Shown: positions 9,734 to 18,920, counted from the stretch's first letter. The stretch is DNA of 64,000 nt from Clostridium sp. AM34-11AC (GCF_003435375.1 NZ_QWGL01000015.1:1-64000); one strand, 5' to 3'. Made by a program: numbers and translations. Notes: generated from the sequence alone by a model not told the origin.

Positions 9734-10750
9734 ATGAATGAAAAGAAGCAGAGTACAGTAAAGCGGATCCTGGGGACACGCGGAATGGGCGCGGTCATCA
9801 CGGCATTCGCGGGACTGATCATCATCTATGTAGCATTCGGTCTCATCGACCGTAAAGTATTTGCAGGACAGAACGTCATGAACCTTCTGCGTTCCATGTC
9901 AAAGTACCTTCTGATCGGCGTCGGACAGAGCTATCTTCTGATCACCGGAAACATCGATCTCTCGATCGGTTCCATGGTCGGAATGAGCGCCATGATCTCG
10001 GCAACCCTGATGGCGATGGGCGTCAATCCGTTCGTTGCGATGGCGGTTGCGATGGCGTGCTGCCTGGTTACCGGAGTGATCAACGGAATGTTAGTCGGAA
10101 AGTTCAAGCTTCCGCCGTTCATCGCTACCCTGGGTACCATGTTCGTGACACGAGGCGTTGCCTACATGGTCAATAACAACCGAAACACGGATGCCATCGC
10201 CACCGGTATCGGAAAGGAAGCAGGGGATAAGTTCCAGAACGTCTTCTACTATGGAAAGACACTTGGTGTTTACAACACCTTCTGGATCGCTCTCGTGATC
10301 TTTCTGATCTTCTTCTTCCTGCTCTCAAAGACCCGCACAGGAAGACATATTTACGCGATCGGCTCCAACGTGGATGCTGCGAAACTGTCCGGTGTGAATG
10401 TTGTAAATACAACAATTAAGGCATATCTGGTAAGTGCTGTCTGCGCGTGTGTCGTTGGTTATATCCTCTGCGCACAGGCAGGAATGGGCAACATGGAAGC
10501 AGGAAACATGTACGAGATGTACGGCGTTGCGGCCGGCGTTATCGGCGGCATCTCCCCGCTCGGCGGAACAGGACTTCTGCTCGGAACCTTTGCTGGTGCG
10601 GCTGTATGGCAGACACTGGAGAATGGTCTGAACATGATCGGTGCACAGGTCGGCATCCAGAGACTTGTCATCGGTATCATCGTTGTATTCTCTGTACTTC
10701 TTGATGTTGTCGTTCGTTCCGGAAACTTCGGAAAGAAAGCATCCAAATAA
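9734..10750 (+). CDS. Sugar ABC importer permease (RbsC type)
   Basis: This 338-residue, strongly hydrophobic protein has about ten membrane segments and belongs to the BPD_transp_2 family of CUT2 sugar permeases. The family segment NIDLSIGSMVGMSAMISA lies near residues 75-92, and GISPLGGTGLLLGTF near 272-286. It starts 14 bases after the ATPase stop, behind a ggaggacaggaga site, and works with the flanking ATPase and binding protein. Confidence 0.94.
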   Translation: MNEKKQSTVKRILGTRGMGAVITAFAGLIIIYVAFGLIDRKVFAGQNVMNLLRSMSKYLLIGVGQSYLLITGNIDLSIGSMVGMSAMISATLMAMGVNPFVAMAVAMACCLVTGVINGMLVGKFKLPPFIATLGTMFVTRGVAYMVNNNRNTDAIATGIGKEAGDKFQNVFYYGKTLGVYNTFWIALVIFLIFFFLLSKTRTGRHIYAIGSNVDAAKLSGVNVVNTTIKAYLVSAVCACVVGYILCAQAGMGNMEAGNMYEMYGVAAGVIGGISPLGGTGLLLGTFAGAAVWQTLENGLNMIGAQVGIQRLVIGIIVVFSVLLDVVVRSGNFGKKASK

Positions 10751-10915
10751 GACAGAGAAAAAACTGTTTTGTGTCTGCGGCATTTTGCAGCAACAGTCGG
10801 TCCGCAGTCCTGCATGAGAATAAGCAGGATGCTGGTCCGGAAATATCGTTACATGGATATCTAACTCCCATGATATACGGAAGTTACATATAAGAAAATC
10901 TTAAGGAGGATTTTT
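10751..10915 (+). other. Permease to binding-protein gap with hairpins
   Basis: This 165-base gap contains a small stem (CCTGC...GCAGG near 10817-10836) and ends in a strong aaggagg site before the binding-protein start. Such structures often allow higher expression of the binding protein than of its membrane partners, but that is inference. Confidence 0.35.
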
Positions 10916-12754
10916 ATGAAAAAGAGATTGTTCGCACTGTTAAGCTGTGCAGCCCTTGCGGCAGCCAGCATCACCGGCTGTTCCAGCCAGAAACCTGCAG
11001 AATCCGCAGCTGCGTCTGCAGAGGCAGAGTCCACCACAGGTGCTCCGTCCAAAGAAGTCGGCGATTATAAGATCGCGCTGATCACCATGGACTCCATTGA
11101 CCAGCACTGGGTAACCTTAAATGAGGGTGCTCAGGAAGAGGCGAAAGAGCTCGGCGTGACTGTAAGCTTTATGTCCCCGAACACGAAGGATGATGCCCAG
11201 CAGATCGAGTGCGTGAACAACGCAGTCGCAGGCGGCTATCAGGCGATCATCGTAGCGGCAAACGGCCCGGACGCGATCTCTTCTGCACTGAAGGAAGCAA
11301 AGGACGCAGGCATTAAGATCGTATACGTTGACTCCCCGGCAAACGTGGAGGCAGAGGCAACCTTCTCCACCGATAACGAGGCAGCTGGTGAGACAGCCGG
11401 TAAAGAGATGCTCAAAGCTCTTGAAGAGTCCGGCATCACATCTGGTAAGATCGGTATTGTAAATGTAAACGCAGCAACAGACTCCACAGTCAAGAGAGAA
11501 GCCGGATTCCGTAAGGCATTCGAAGGAAAAGGCTTTGAGCTCATGGAGACTCAGTACGGCGAAGGCGATGCAGCGAAGTCCCAGACCATCGCTGAGAACT
11601 ACATCACACAGGGCGTTGTCGGCATCTTCGGCTGCAACGAGGGCTCCACGACCGGTACCGGTAATGCCATCAAGGCATCCGGCAATACAGGCATCATCGG
11701 CGTTGGCTTCGATAAATCTGACGCGATCATGAACCTTATCAACGACGGATATCTTCTCTGCACAATGGCTCAGAACCCGGATCTCATGGGTAGAGACGGT
11801 GTTGAGGCAGCTGTCCGCGCACTTCAGGGCGAAACCTTTGGCGGTCTTGTAACGGATACAGGTGTCTCTGTCATCAAGGCAGGCAACACTGAGGATGCAG
11901 CAGGAACAACCGACGTGACAGCAACAAAGGACTGGAAGATCGCGCTGATCACCATGGACTCCATCGACCAGCACTGGGTAACCTTAAATGAGGGCGCTCA
12001 GGCAGAGGCAAAGGCACTTGGCGTGACAGTGAGCTTCATGTCCCCGAACACAAAGGACGACGCTCAGCAGATCGAGTGTGTGAACAACGCAGTCGCAGGC
12101 GGCTATGAGGCGATCATCGTAGCAGCAAACGGCCCGGATGCGATCTCTTCCGCATTAAAGGAAGCAGCTTCCACAGGCGTGAAGATCGTGTATGTTGACT
12201 CTCCGGCAAACGTAGAGGCAGAGGCAACCTTCTCCACAGACAACGAGGCAGCTGGTAAGACAGCAGGCGATGAGATGATCAAGGCTCTCGAGGCAGCAGG
12301 CATCACATCCGGTAAGATCGGTATCGTAAACGTAAACGCAGCAACAGATTCCACAGTCAAGAGAGAAGCTGGTTTCCGCTCCGCATTTGAAGGAAAAGGT
12401 TACGAGCTTATGGAGACTCAGTACGGCGAAGGTGATGCAGCGAAGTCCCAGACCATCGCTGAAAACTACATCACACAGGGCGTTGTCGGCATCTTCGGCT
12501 GCAACGAAGGTTCCACGACTGGTACCGGTAATGCGATTAAGGCATCCGGAAAGACAGATATCGTAGGCGTTGGCTTCGATAAATCCGATGCGATCATGAA
12601 CCTCATCAATGACGGATATCTCCTCTGCACAATGGCTCAGAACCCTGATGTTATGGGTAAAGAGGGCGTAAAGGCAGCAGTGAGAGCGTTAGAGGGCGAA
12701 GAACTCGGCGGCGCTGTCAGCGATACAGGCGTATCTGTTCTGAAAAAGAACTGA
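10916..12754 (+). CDS. Sugar-binding lipoprotein with two near-identical tandem binding domains
   Basis: This 612-residue lipoprotein should sit on the outer face of the membrane and deliver sugar to the neighbouring RbsC-type permease. The signal peptide ends in SITGC with lipidated Cys22. Residues from about 52 and again from about 341 each form a complete Peripla_BP_4 (RbsB-like) domain. The two copies begin with the same KIALITMDSIDQHWVTLNEG and stay nearly identical to the DTGVSV ends, with a period of 867 bases (289 residues). Many nucleotide differences are at third codon positions, so both copies look selected. Ordinary RbsB proteins have one domain (about 300 residues). The mature protein may offer two sites per lipid anchor. 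Confidence 0.93.
   Translation: MKKRLFALLSCAALAAASITGCSSQKPAESAAASAEAESTTGAPSKEVGDYKIALITMDSIDQHWVTLNEGAQEEAKELGVTVSFMSPNTKDDAQQIECVNNAVAGGYQAIIVAANGPDAISSALKEAKDAGIKIVYVDSPANVEAEATFSTDNEAAGETAGKEMLKALEESGITSGKIGIVNVNAATDSTVKREAGFRKAFEGKGFELMETQYGEGDAAKSQTIAENYITQGVVGIFGCNEGSTTGTGNAIKASGNTGIIGVGFDKSDAIMNLINDGYLLCTMAQNPDLMGRDGVEAAVRALQGETFGGLVTDTGVSVIKAGNTEDAAGTTDVTATKDWKIALITMDSIDQHWVTLNEGAQAEAKALGVTVSFMSPNTKDDAQQIECVNNAVAGGYEAIIVAANGPDAISSALKEAASTGVKIVYVDSPANVEAEATFSTDNEAAGKTAGDEMIKALEAAGITSGKIGIVNVNAATDSTVKREAGFRSAFEGKGYELMETQYGEGDAAKSQTIAENYITQGVVGIFGCNEGSTTGTGNAIKASGKTDIVGVGFDKSDAIMNLINDGYLLCTMAQNPDVMGKEGVKAAVRALEGEELGGAVSDTGVSVLKKN
11069..12745 (+). repeat. In-frame tandem duplication within the binding-protein gene
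   Basis: The unit from about 11069 to 11880 repeats from 11936 to about 12745 with an offset of 867 bases. Long stretches match exactly, for example around 11206-11240 versus 12073-12107. A joining linker of about 18 codons is the main unpaired part. Confidence 0.9.
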
Positions 12755-13004
12755 TGTAACTGTGTACGGAACAGTTACGAACTGATAAAGAATTTCAATG
12801 GTTACAGTTCGTGCAGCGCATGAATGATGGCCCTGAATGAAAGAAAAGGTGCCGGGCAGGAAAATAAACTGGAAACCGGCACGAAAATGAATTAAAATAA
12901 CGGTAGCTTCCGCGCGACGGACAGTTACTGAACCATGTAACGCAATGGAACGCCGGGCCGAAAGGATCGGCGTTCCTGCATATAAGGGACAGGAGGACAT
13001 TTGT
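12755..13004 (+). other. Structured gap between binding protein and isomerase
   Basis: This 250-base gap has no gene but several hairpins: TGTAACTG/CAGTTAC (12755-12778), GTGCCGG/CCGGCAC (about 12848-12883), and GGAACGCC/GGCGTTCC just before the ribosome site of the isomerase. None has a T tract, so they look like processing or stability elements rather than terminators. Confidence 0.4.
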
Positions 13005-13691
13005 ATGAAACGCAGTGAGATCAACGCGGCTTTAAAAGAGATGGAACAGATGATCAGGGAATACCGATTTGCGATCCCGCCGTTCTGTAATTTCACACCG
13101 GAAGAGTGGAAGGAAAAAGGCCATGATTACGATGAGATCCGTGACAATATGTTAGGCTGGGATATCACAGACTACGGTCTCGGGGACTTCGATAAGGTCG
13201 GGTTTTCCCTGATCACGATCCGCAACGGCAACCTGAAGATGAAGGACAAATACACAAAGACATATGCGGAAAAACTCCTGTACATCAAAGAGGGACAGTA
13301 CTCCCCGATGCACTTCCACTGGTCCAAGATGGAGGACATCATCAACCGCGGCGGCGGAAATGTTCTGATCCGTGTATATAATTCCACAAAGGATGAGGAC
13401 CTTGATAAAGTGAACGATGTCCATGTCCATGTGGATGGAAGAGAGATGGTCGTTCCGGCCGGCACCCATGTGCGCCTGACTCCCGGTGAGAGCATTTCCA
13501 TCTACCCGTACATGTACCATGATTTCGAGGTGGAAGAGGGAACCGGTCCGGTCCTTTTAGGAGAAGTCAGCCAGTGCAACGACGATAACGTGGATAACCG
13601 TTTCTATGAGAAGATGGGAAGATTCCCGGAGATCGAGGAGGATGAAGCACCGTACCGTTTGCTCTGCAACGAGTATCCGGAGGCAAAATAG
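13005..13691 (+). CDS. D-lyxose ketol-isomerase
   Basis: This 228-residue protein matches the D-lyxose isomerase family (Lyx_isomer, cupin fold) in length and sequence. These enzymes interconvert D-lyxose with D-xylulose and often D-mannose with D-fructose. Candidate metal ligands are visible in SPMHFHWSKMEDI and YPYMYHDFEVEEG. I use ATG 13005 after aggaggacatttgt, because the upstream in-frame extension is non-coding in character. The stop abuts the next start. With the PfkB kinase downstream, isomerisation then phosphorylation of a ketose is the likely route. Confidence 0.9.
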   Translation: MKRSEINAALKEMEQMIREYRFAIPPFCNFTPEEWKEKGHDYDEIRDNMLGWDITDYGLGDFDKVGFSLITIRNGNLKMKDKYTKTYAEKLLYIKEGQYSPMHFHWSKMEDIINRGGGNVLIRVYNSTKDEDLDKVNDVHVHVDGREMVVPAGTHVRLTPGESISIYPYMYHDFEVEEGTGPVLLGEVSQCNDDNVDNRFYEKMGRFPEIEEDEAPYRLLCNEYPEAK

Positions 13692-14738
13692 ATGGTAGAT
13701 CAGAGAACACTGATGGCGGTCTGCGGTCATATGGATCAGGTCGCCGGAGTCCGTCATATGGAATTTCAGGATGGGCGGGCAGCGGGACTTCGCTGTGCGA
13801 TGATCCATAATGGACCGCTGGAGCTTCCGCTGATGCTCGATAAATGCCTGGACCCGGCCTGGATCCGGTATAAGGGGATCAACTTAAGTCTCCTCACAAA
13901 ACCGGGACTTCAGGGGAGAAATCCCTATGATACTGCGGGAGACGAGGCGGTGCGCTCCATTATGGGCGGCGCGATGTTCACCTGCGGCCTTGGAAATGTC
14001 CACGGAAACCGGGTGGTGGACGGTGTGGAATATCCGGTTCACGGACGGATGAGAACAACCCCGGCGGAAAAGATCTCCATGGACGCGTTCTGGGAGAACG
14101 GGGAGTATAAGATTTTGGTGTCCGGGGAGATGCGGGAGGCACAGATCTTTGGTGAAAACCTGGTGCTCAGACGAACGATTGAGACGACTTACGGCAGCCG
14201 GGAGATCGTATTCACGGACGAGATCGAAAATCAGGGCTTTGAGAATCAGCCGCTCTGCTTTCTCTATCACTGCAATGCCGGATATCCGTTTCTGGTGCCG
14301 GGGCTGCGGGTCGTGATGCCATCGATCTTCTGCGGTCCGAGAGATGCGGACGCAAAGGCAGGCGCGGCGGCCTGGAACATCATGGAGGAGCCGGTGGAGC
14401 ATGCGCCGGAGCAGGTATTCCAGCATGAGCTGGCAGCGGATCGTAATGGAAATACGTTTGCGGCATTTGTCAATGACGAGCTGCAGATCGGGCTCTGCAT
14501 TCGTTTTGAAAAATCTGTGATCCCCTACCTGACCCAGTGGAAGAGTCTGGCAGCCGGCGATTTTGCGATGGCGCTGGAGCCGACAAACTGTGGGTTTGAC
14601 GGGCGTGCCGGGGCGACGGAAATTCTAAAGCCATTTGAAAAACATGTAAACCGGATCCGATTCCAGATCCTGGACGGAGAAGACGAAATTGAATTACTTG
14701 AACGTGAGTGCAGGGAGGTATTGGAATGTACGATGTGA
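13692..14738 (+). CDS. DUF4432 family protein, aldose 1-epimerase-like
   Basis: This 348-residue protein has the galactose-mutarotase-like fold signatures of the DUF4432 family. The segments FLYHCNAGYPFL and ALEPTNCGFDGR resemble conserved blocks of that family. It starts directly at the base after the isomerase stop, using ggaggcaa as its ribosome site, and overlaps the next gene by 13 bases. A role in anomer conversion of the imported sugar is likely but not proven. Confidence 0.8.
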   Translation: MVDQRTLMAVCGHMDQVAGVRHMEFQDGRAAGLRCAMIHNGPLELPLMLDKCLDPAWIRYKGINLSLLTKPGLQGRNPYDTAGDEAVRSIMGGAMFTCGLGNVHGNRVVDGVEYPVHGRMRTTPAEKISMDAFWENGEYKILVSGEMREAQIFGENLVLRRTIETTYGSREIVFTDEIENQGFENQPLCFLYHCNAGYPFLVPGLRVVMPSIFCGPRDADAKAGAAAWNIMEEPVEHAPEQVFQHELAADRNGNTFAAFVNDELQIGLCIRFEKSVIPYLTQWKSLAAGDFAMALEPTNCGFDGRAGATEILKPFEKHVNRIRFQILDGEDEIELLERECREVLECTM

Positions 14739-15676
14739 TCGCTCTTGGTGAGCTTCTGATCGATTTTGCGGCGAAGGAGACGGACTCGGACGGCTATCCG
14801 ACGATGAAGGCGAATCCGGGCGGAGCGCCGGGAAATTTCCTTGCAGCATTGAATAAATATGGGGCAAAGACTGCATTCCTCGGAAAAGTCGGGGATGATG
14901 CGTTCGGAAAGCTCCTCTTAAAGACATTTGAGAAAGCCGGGATCGAGACAAAGGGGATCGTGACGGATCCGTCAGTGTTTACGACGCTGGCGTTCGTGAC
15001 CTTCTCGCCGGAGGGAGACCGTTCCTTCAGCTTTGCGAGAAAACCGGGAGCGGATACGAGATTGAGCTTTGAGGAGATCGATCTTACCATGATCGATGAG
15101 GCATCGGTGTTTCACTTCGGAACCCTGAGTCTTACCGATGATCCGGTCCGCACGGCGACGAAAAAGTGTGTGGAATATGCGAAGCGACAGGGAAAACTCA
15201 TCACGTTTGATCCGAATTTAAGGCTTCCGCTCTGGGAGACGCCGGACGCGGCGAAAGAGCAGATCTTATGGGGACTGGCACATGCCGATGTTGTGAAGAT
15301 CAGTGACGAGGAAGTGGAGTTCCTCTGGGGGATCACGGATGAGAAGGAGGCGGCGAAGAAGCTCCTCGATGAGTTCGGAATCCGCCTCGCGATGATCACG
15401 ATGGGACCGAAGGGGGCGTATCTGGCAAACCAGAACGGCGCTGCATACGCAAAGTGCCCGGAGGTAAAACCGATCGATACGACAGGAGCCGGGGATATCT
15501 TCGGAGGAAGCGCGGTGTCCAGACTGTTAAAGAACGGAAAAGCGCCGGAAGAGCTCAGCACGGAAGAACTTGGATTTATCGGTCAGTTCGCCTGCACAGC
15601 GGCAAGCATCTCCACGACACAGTCGGGCGGGATCCCGAGTATTCCGGAGGAAGCGGCGGTTCTGGACCGGATGTAA
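14726..15676 (+). CDS. PfkB family carbohydrate kinase (fructokinase-like)
   Basis: This is a 316-residue ribokinase/PfkB-family kinase. The N-terminal signature region reads NPGGAPGNFLAALNKYG and the C-terminal signature DTTGAGDIFGGSA holds the anion hole and catalytic Asp. Clostridial proteins of this kind are usually called fructokinases. The ATG at 14726 follows gggaggtattgga and lies inside the end of the preceding gene, so the two are coupled. It probably phosphorylates the ketose made by the lyxose/mannose isomerase. Confidence 0.9.
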   Translation: MYDVIALGELLIDFAAKETDSDGYPTMKANPGGAPGNFLAALNKYGAKTAFLGKVGDDAFGKLLLKTFEKAGIETKGIVTDPSVFTTLAFVTFSPEGDRSFSFARKPGADTRLSFEEIDLTMIDEASVFHFGTLSLTDDPVRTATKKCVEYAKRQGKLITFDPNLRLPLWETPDAAKEQILWGLAHADVVKISDEEVEFLWGITDEKEAAKKLLDEFGIRLAMITMGPKGAYLANQNGAAYAKCPEVKPIDTTGAGDIFGGSAVSRLLKNGKAPEELSTEELGFIGQFACTAASISTTQSGGIPSIPEEAAVLDRM

Positions 15677-15821
15677 AGAAAGACAAATTCGGCTTTTTAT
15701 TGAAATTCTGCTGTACACATCTTCGGAATCCCGATATAATTCAAATGTCAGGGCAGCAGGTCCAGACGGGTAGGCTGCAATGACGGTATTATGAAGATCG
15801 ATCGATTATCTGGAGGGTGTT

Positions 15822-16715
15822 ATGACAGACACAAAGGACAAGAAGAGAGAAAAACTTGGAATTCTCTGCTGCACGGCGGGGGCGACGAGCTGGGGACTTT
15901 CAGGAACCTGCAGTGAGGCGCTGTTTTCCCAGTACCCGGTAGATACGACATGGGTGACGGCGGTGAGAATGACATCAGCGGGGATCATATTGCTGTTTCT
16001 TGCGTTTGCGAAGCACAGTCTGAATCTGAAAGAACTTGGAAAAGACAAAAAAGGGCTTATAGAGATCATTCTGTTTGCCATTGCGGGTCTGGCGCTCTGC
16101 CAGTACGCGTACCTCAGCGCCATCAAATGGACGAATTCCGGAACCGCAACGGTGATCCAGAATCTATCCATTGTATTTATCGCAGTCTATGTCTGCCTGA
16201 CCACAAGGACAGCACCGGATAAACGGACCGTAATCTGTATTTTTCTGGCGCTGTTTGGTGTCTGGCTTCTCGCCACTGGCGGAAAGCCCGGAAACATGGA
16301 GCTCACACCGAGGGGGCTCTTCTGGGGACTCATGGCCGGAATCGGCGCGGCAAGCTACTCCCTGCTTTCCAGAGCACCGGTAAAACATCGTGGAAGTATC
16401 CCTGTGTCCGGAATGGGGATGTTCATCGGCGGGATCGCTCTGTCCCTGATCGCCCAGAGCTGGAGGATCCCGGCAAGTCTGGACGGACGGGCGATGCTCT
16501 ATATGGCGGTGATCGTCCTGCTTGGGACTGTCGGTGCGTTTACGTTATTCCTTCAGGGGATCGCTCTGGTAGGCCCCGTAAAAGCGGCACTCCTGTCCTG
16601 TCTGGAACCTTTGACTGCGGCAACCTTGTCTGTCGTCTGGCTGCACTCCAGCTTTTCTCCGACGGATCTGATCGGGTTTGCGTGTATTCTTGCAACGGTA
16701 GTGCTGATGAGATAG
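15822..16715 (+). CDS. EamA/DMT family transporter
   Basis: This 297-residue membrane protein has about ten hydrophobic helices and two EamA repeats, as in drug/metabolite transporters. It starts at ATG 15822 after tggagggtgt. A TATAAT at 15735-15740 suggests its own promoter, and the sugar operon before it has no clear terminator. The transported compound cannot be read from sequence. Confidence 0.88.
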   Translation: MTDTKDKKREKLGILCCTAGATSWGLSGTCSEALFSQYPVDTTWVTAVRMTSAGIILLFLAFAKHSLNLKELGKDKKGLIEIILFAIAGLALCQYAYLSAIKWTNSGTATVIQNLSIVFIAVYVCLTTRTAPDKRTVICIFLALFGVWLLATGGKPGNMELTPRGLFWGLMAGIGAASYSLLSRAPVKHRGSIPVSGMGMFIGGIALSLIAQSWRIPASLDGRAMLYMAVIVLLGTVGAFTLFLQGIALVGPVKAALLSCLEPLTAATLSVVWLHSSFSPTDLIGFACILATVVLMR

Positions 16716-17289
16716 AAAAAAATTACGGGCTTTTCCCGGATAGCTGTGTAGTCCTGTTATCGCGGATGTTGAGGATCAGGCCAGCAGACAGCCGGAACAT
16801 TTTACATGTTTTAACCGTATTTCCCACCTTTATTTTGCCAGATTTTTACTTTACAATTCCTATAAAAAAATGTTATACTGCTGTGTGCGGAAAAAGATAT
16901 CTGTGCGCAGCAGTTTCCTTTTTTCGCAGAGAATATTTAAAACCAAGAAATTTTACGGAGGTGAATTGCATGGATAGTTGCGATAGTACAGGGCGAAGTA
17001 CGAAATGCGGTGTGAAAAACAGACAGGCGCAGAATGCGGCTATCGGTGCGATGATGTAATCCTCTGATAGCTGGATTCCATATTGAGATGTCTCGAGAAC
17101 ACCGCAAGGGAACGGCCTGTCCATCACAGCGATGTATGGTTGGACCCCGCCAGGAATGATCCTGGGCGGTGTTCTTTTTGTTGCCGAAATTCAGGCAATT
17201 CGATCAGGAGGCGTGAAGATACACACAGTCCTGATGATAAGAAGTAACTGGACAGATAAAAGACAGTTACAACGGAAAAGGAGGCAGAA
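16716..17289 (+). promoter_or_regulatory. Long structured leader of mgtE with promoter and terminator-like switch
   Basis: This gap carries TTTACA at 16850-16855 and TATACT at 16874-16879, so a leader of about 400 bases precedes mgtE. At 17097-17105 GAACACCGC pairs exactly with GCGGTGTTC at 17166-17174, which runs into TTTTT (17175-17179). Inside are GTCCA/TGGAC (17119-17123, 17141-17145) and a competing stem CCGCCAGGA/TCCTGGGCGG (17147-17155, 17160-17169). A hairpin CGGCTATC/GATAGCTG (17037-17044, 17066-17073) precedes it. The layout suggests transcription attenuation. The classic M-box core GGTGAGGCTCC was not found, so this is not an obvious M-box. Confidence 0.6.
16970..17059 (+). CDS. 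Possible 29-residue leader peptide upstream of mgtE
   Basis: An ATG at 16970 follows a near-ideal acggaggtgaattgc site and opens a 29-codon frame ending at TAA 17057-17059. The peptide starts MDSCDSTGRST and ends GAMM. Its stop codon falls in the loop of the hairpin 17037-17073, so translation could influence folding of the downstream terminator-like structure. I recognise no family. It could be a true leader peptide, a small protein, or chance within a structured RNA. Confidence 0.4.
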   Translation: MDSCDSTGRSTKCGVKNRQAQNAAIGAMM

Positions 17290-18687
17290 ATGGAAACAGA
17301 AGTTTTAAAAGAACAACATTATGTGGAAGAACTGGTCGATATCATCCGAAGCGGACTTCCGAAAGAGCAGCTGATCGACCGGTTATCCGATTATCATGAT
17401 AACGATATCGCGGATGCCCTCACGAAGTTGACACCGGATGAGAGGCGGGAACTCTATCCGCTGATCGGTGTGGAGCGGGTTGCGGAGATCTTCGCGTACT
17501 TAGATGACGCGGAGCCGTACCTGAAGGAGCTTCCGATCGAGAGCGCCGCAAAGATCGTCTCCGAGATGGACTCCGACGATGCGGTGGATGTCCTGGAAGA
17601 GATGGATGCGACGACGAAGCATAAGATCGTCGGCATGCTGGATAAGGAAGCCAGCGAGGATGTAAGACTCCTGTTCTCATACGATGAGGATGAGATCGGT
17701 AGCCGCATGACTACCAACTTTATTATGATCCACAATAACCTGACGATCCGTCAGGCGATGCGGGAACTGATCGAGCAGGCAGGGGAAAACGACAATATCT
17801 CCACGATCTATGTGATCGATGACGAGGATAAATTTTACGGTGCGATCGATCTGAAGGACCTGATCATCGCAAGAGAGTATACGGACCTTGAGGACCTGAT
17901 CAGCCACTCGTATCCGTATGTCAAGGATCATGAAAAGGTTGCGGACTGTATCGAGCAGATCAAGGATTACGCCGAGGATTCCATCCCGGTACTGCAGGAA
18001 GACGGAACGATCGCCGGTATCATCACATCCCAGGATATCGTTGAGGCCGTGGATGATGAGATGGGCGAAGATTACGCGAAATTAGCCGGTTTGACTGCGG
18101 AGGAGGACCTGAACGAGAAACTGACGGAGAGCGTGAAAAAGAGACTTCCGTGGCTGGTCATTCTGTTATTCCTGGGCATGGTAGTATCTTCCGTTGTGGG
18201 CGCTTTTGAGGCTGTCGTTGCGGTGATCCCGATCGTCATGTGCTTCCAGTCCCTGATCCTCGACATGGCAGGAAACGTCGGAACACAGTCCCTGGCTGTT
18301 ACGATCCGTGTGCTTATGGATGAGGAACTGACCGCAAAGCAGAAGCTTATGCTTGTTGTGAAAGAGATGAAGATCGGCTTCGTGAACGGACTGTTTCTTG
18401 GGGTTATGGCGTGGCTTTTCCTCGGAATCTATATCTGCGTGATCAAGGGATATCCGATCCATCATGCGCTGCTTGTCTCCGGCTGTGTCGGAATCGCGCT
18501 TGTGACAGCGATGGTGATCTCCAGTATGGTCGGCACACTGATCCCGATGTTCTTTAAGAAGATTAACGTAGACCCGGCAGTTGCGTCCGGCCCGCTGATC
18601 ACGACGGTGAACGACCTTGTCGCAATTGTGGTTTATTATGGACTGGCGATGTTATTCCTGGTCGATCTGCTGCATGTGACGGGCTGA
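17290..18687 (+). CDS. mgtE: Magnesium transporter MgtE
   Basis: This 465-residue protein is a homodimeric Mg2+ channel. The N-terminal helical domain (about 1-130) is acidic. Two CBS domains (about 135-255) act as the Mg2+ sensor in the family. The C-terminal pore has about five membrane helices with the conserved GNVGTQSLAV segment. A small hairpin (GTAACTG/CAGTTAC, 17244-17270) lies just before the aaaaggaggcag site. The leader upstream suggests control by attenuation. Confidence 0.95.
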   Translation: METEVLKEQHYVEELVDIIRSGLPKEQLIDRLSDYHDNDIADALTKLTPDERRELYPLIGVERVAEIFAYLDDAEPYLKELPIESAAKIVSEMDSDDAVDVLEEMDATTKHKIVGMLDKEASEDVRLLFSYDEDEIGSRMTTNFIMIHNNLTIRQAMRELIEQAGENDNISTIYVIDDEDKFYGAIDLKDLIIAREYTDLEDLISHSYPYVKDHEKVADCIEQIKDYAEDSIPVLQEDGTIAGIITSQDIVEAVDDEMGEDYAKLAGLTAEEDLNEKLTESVKKRLPWLVILLFLGMVVSSVVGAFEAVVAVIPIVMCFQSLILDMAGNVGTQSLAVTIRVLMDEELTAKQKLMLVVKEMKIGFVNGLFLGVMAWLFLGIYICVIKGYPIHHALLVSGCVGIALVTAMVISSMVGTLIPMFFKKINVDPAVASGPLITTVNDLVAIVVYYGLAMLFLVDLLHVTG

Positions 18688-18720
18688 TATCAGATGAAAT
18701 AAAAATGTGAATAAATATAG

Positions 18721-18764
18721 AAAAAATGGGCGATCCTAAGGATATCAGGATGGTCCATTTTTTA
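18721..18764 (+). terminator. Terminator after mgtE
   Basis: AAAAAATGG at 18721-18729 pairs with CCATTTTTT at 18755-18763, with an inner ATCCT/AGGAT stem. It works in either direction. Confidence 0.8.
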
Positions 18765-18767
18765 TGC

Positions 18768-18815
18768 AACAGGAAATTCCGAGGAATTCTCTGTTACATA
18801 AAAAAGCACACTCTT
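18768..18815. repeat. Short hairpin repeat (AACAGGAAATTCC family), copy 1
   Basis: AACAGGAAATTCC pairs with GGAATTCTCTGTT (18783-18795) and is followed by acataaaaaagcacactctttt. Related copies lie at 25602-25640 and 49164-49212; the last shares both the stem and the gcaca(c/t)tctcttt tail. Confidence 0.5.
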
Positions 18816-18891
18816 TTCTATTCCGGGGATTGCCGATCAATTTATGGTAACGACAACTTTTTTCAATTGGATGTTTTGGCATACGATCCTC

Positions 18892-18920
18892 TTGAACTGA
18901 AAATGATGCTATGATAAAAT
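18892..18920 (+). promoter_or_regulatory. Predicted eno promoter
   Basis: TTGAAC at 18892-18897 and TAAAAT at 18915-18920 are 17 bases apart, about 155 bases before the enolase start. The rest of the 389-base gap holds only the mgtE terminator and the small hairpin repeat. Confidence 0.5.

Noticed and set aside
11117..11974. 285-codon minus-strand open frame across the binding-protein gene
   Set aside because: It is antisense to a strongly supported lipoprotein gene, has no family features and arises from codon bias of the real gene.
16970..17180. M-box (ykoK) Mg2+ riboswitch before mgtE
   Set aside because: The conserved M-box core GTTAGGTGAGGCTCC and its companion blocks were not found, so I only call an unclassified structured leader.
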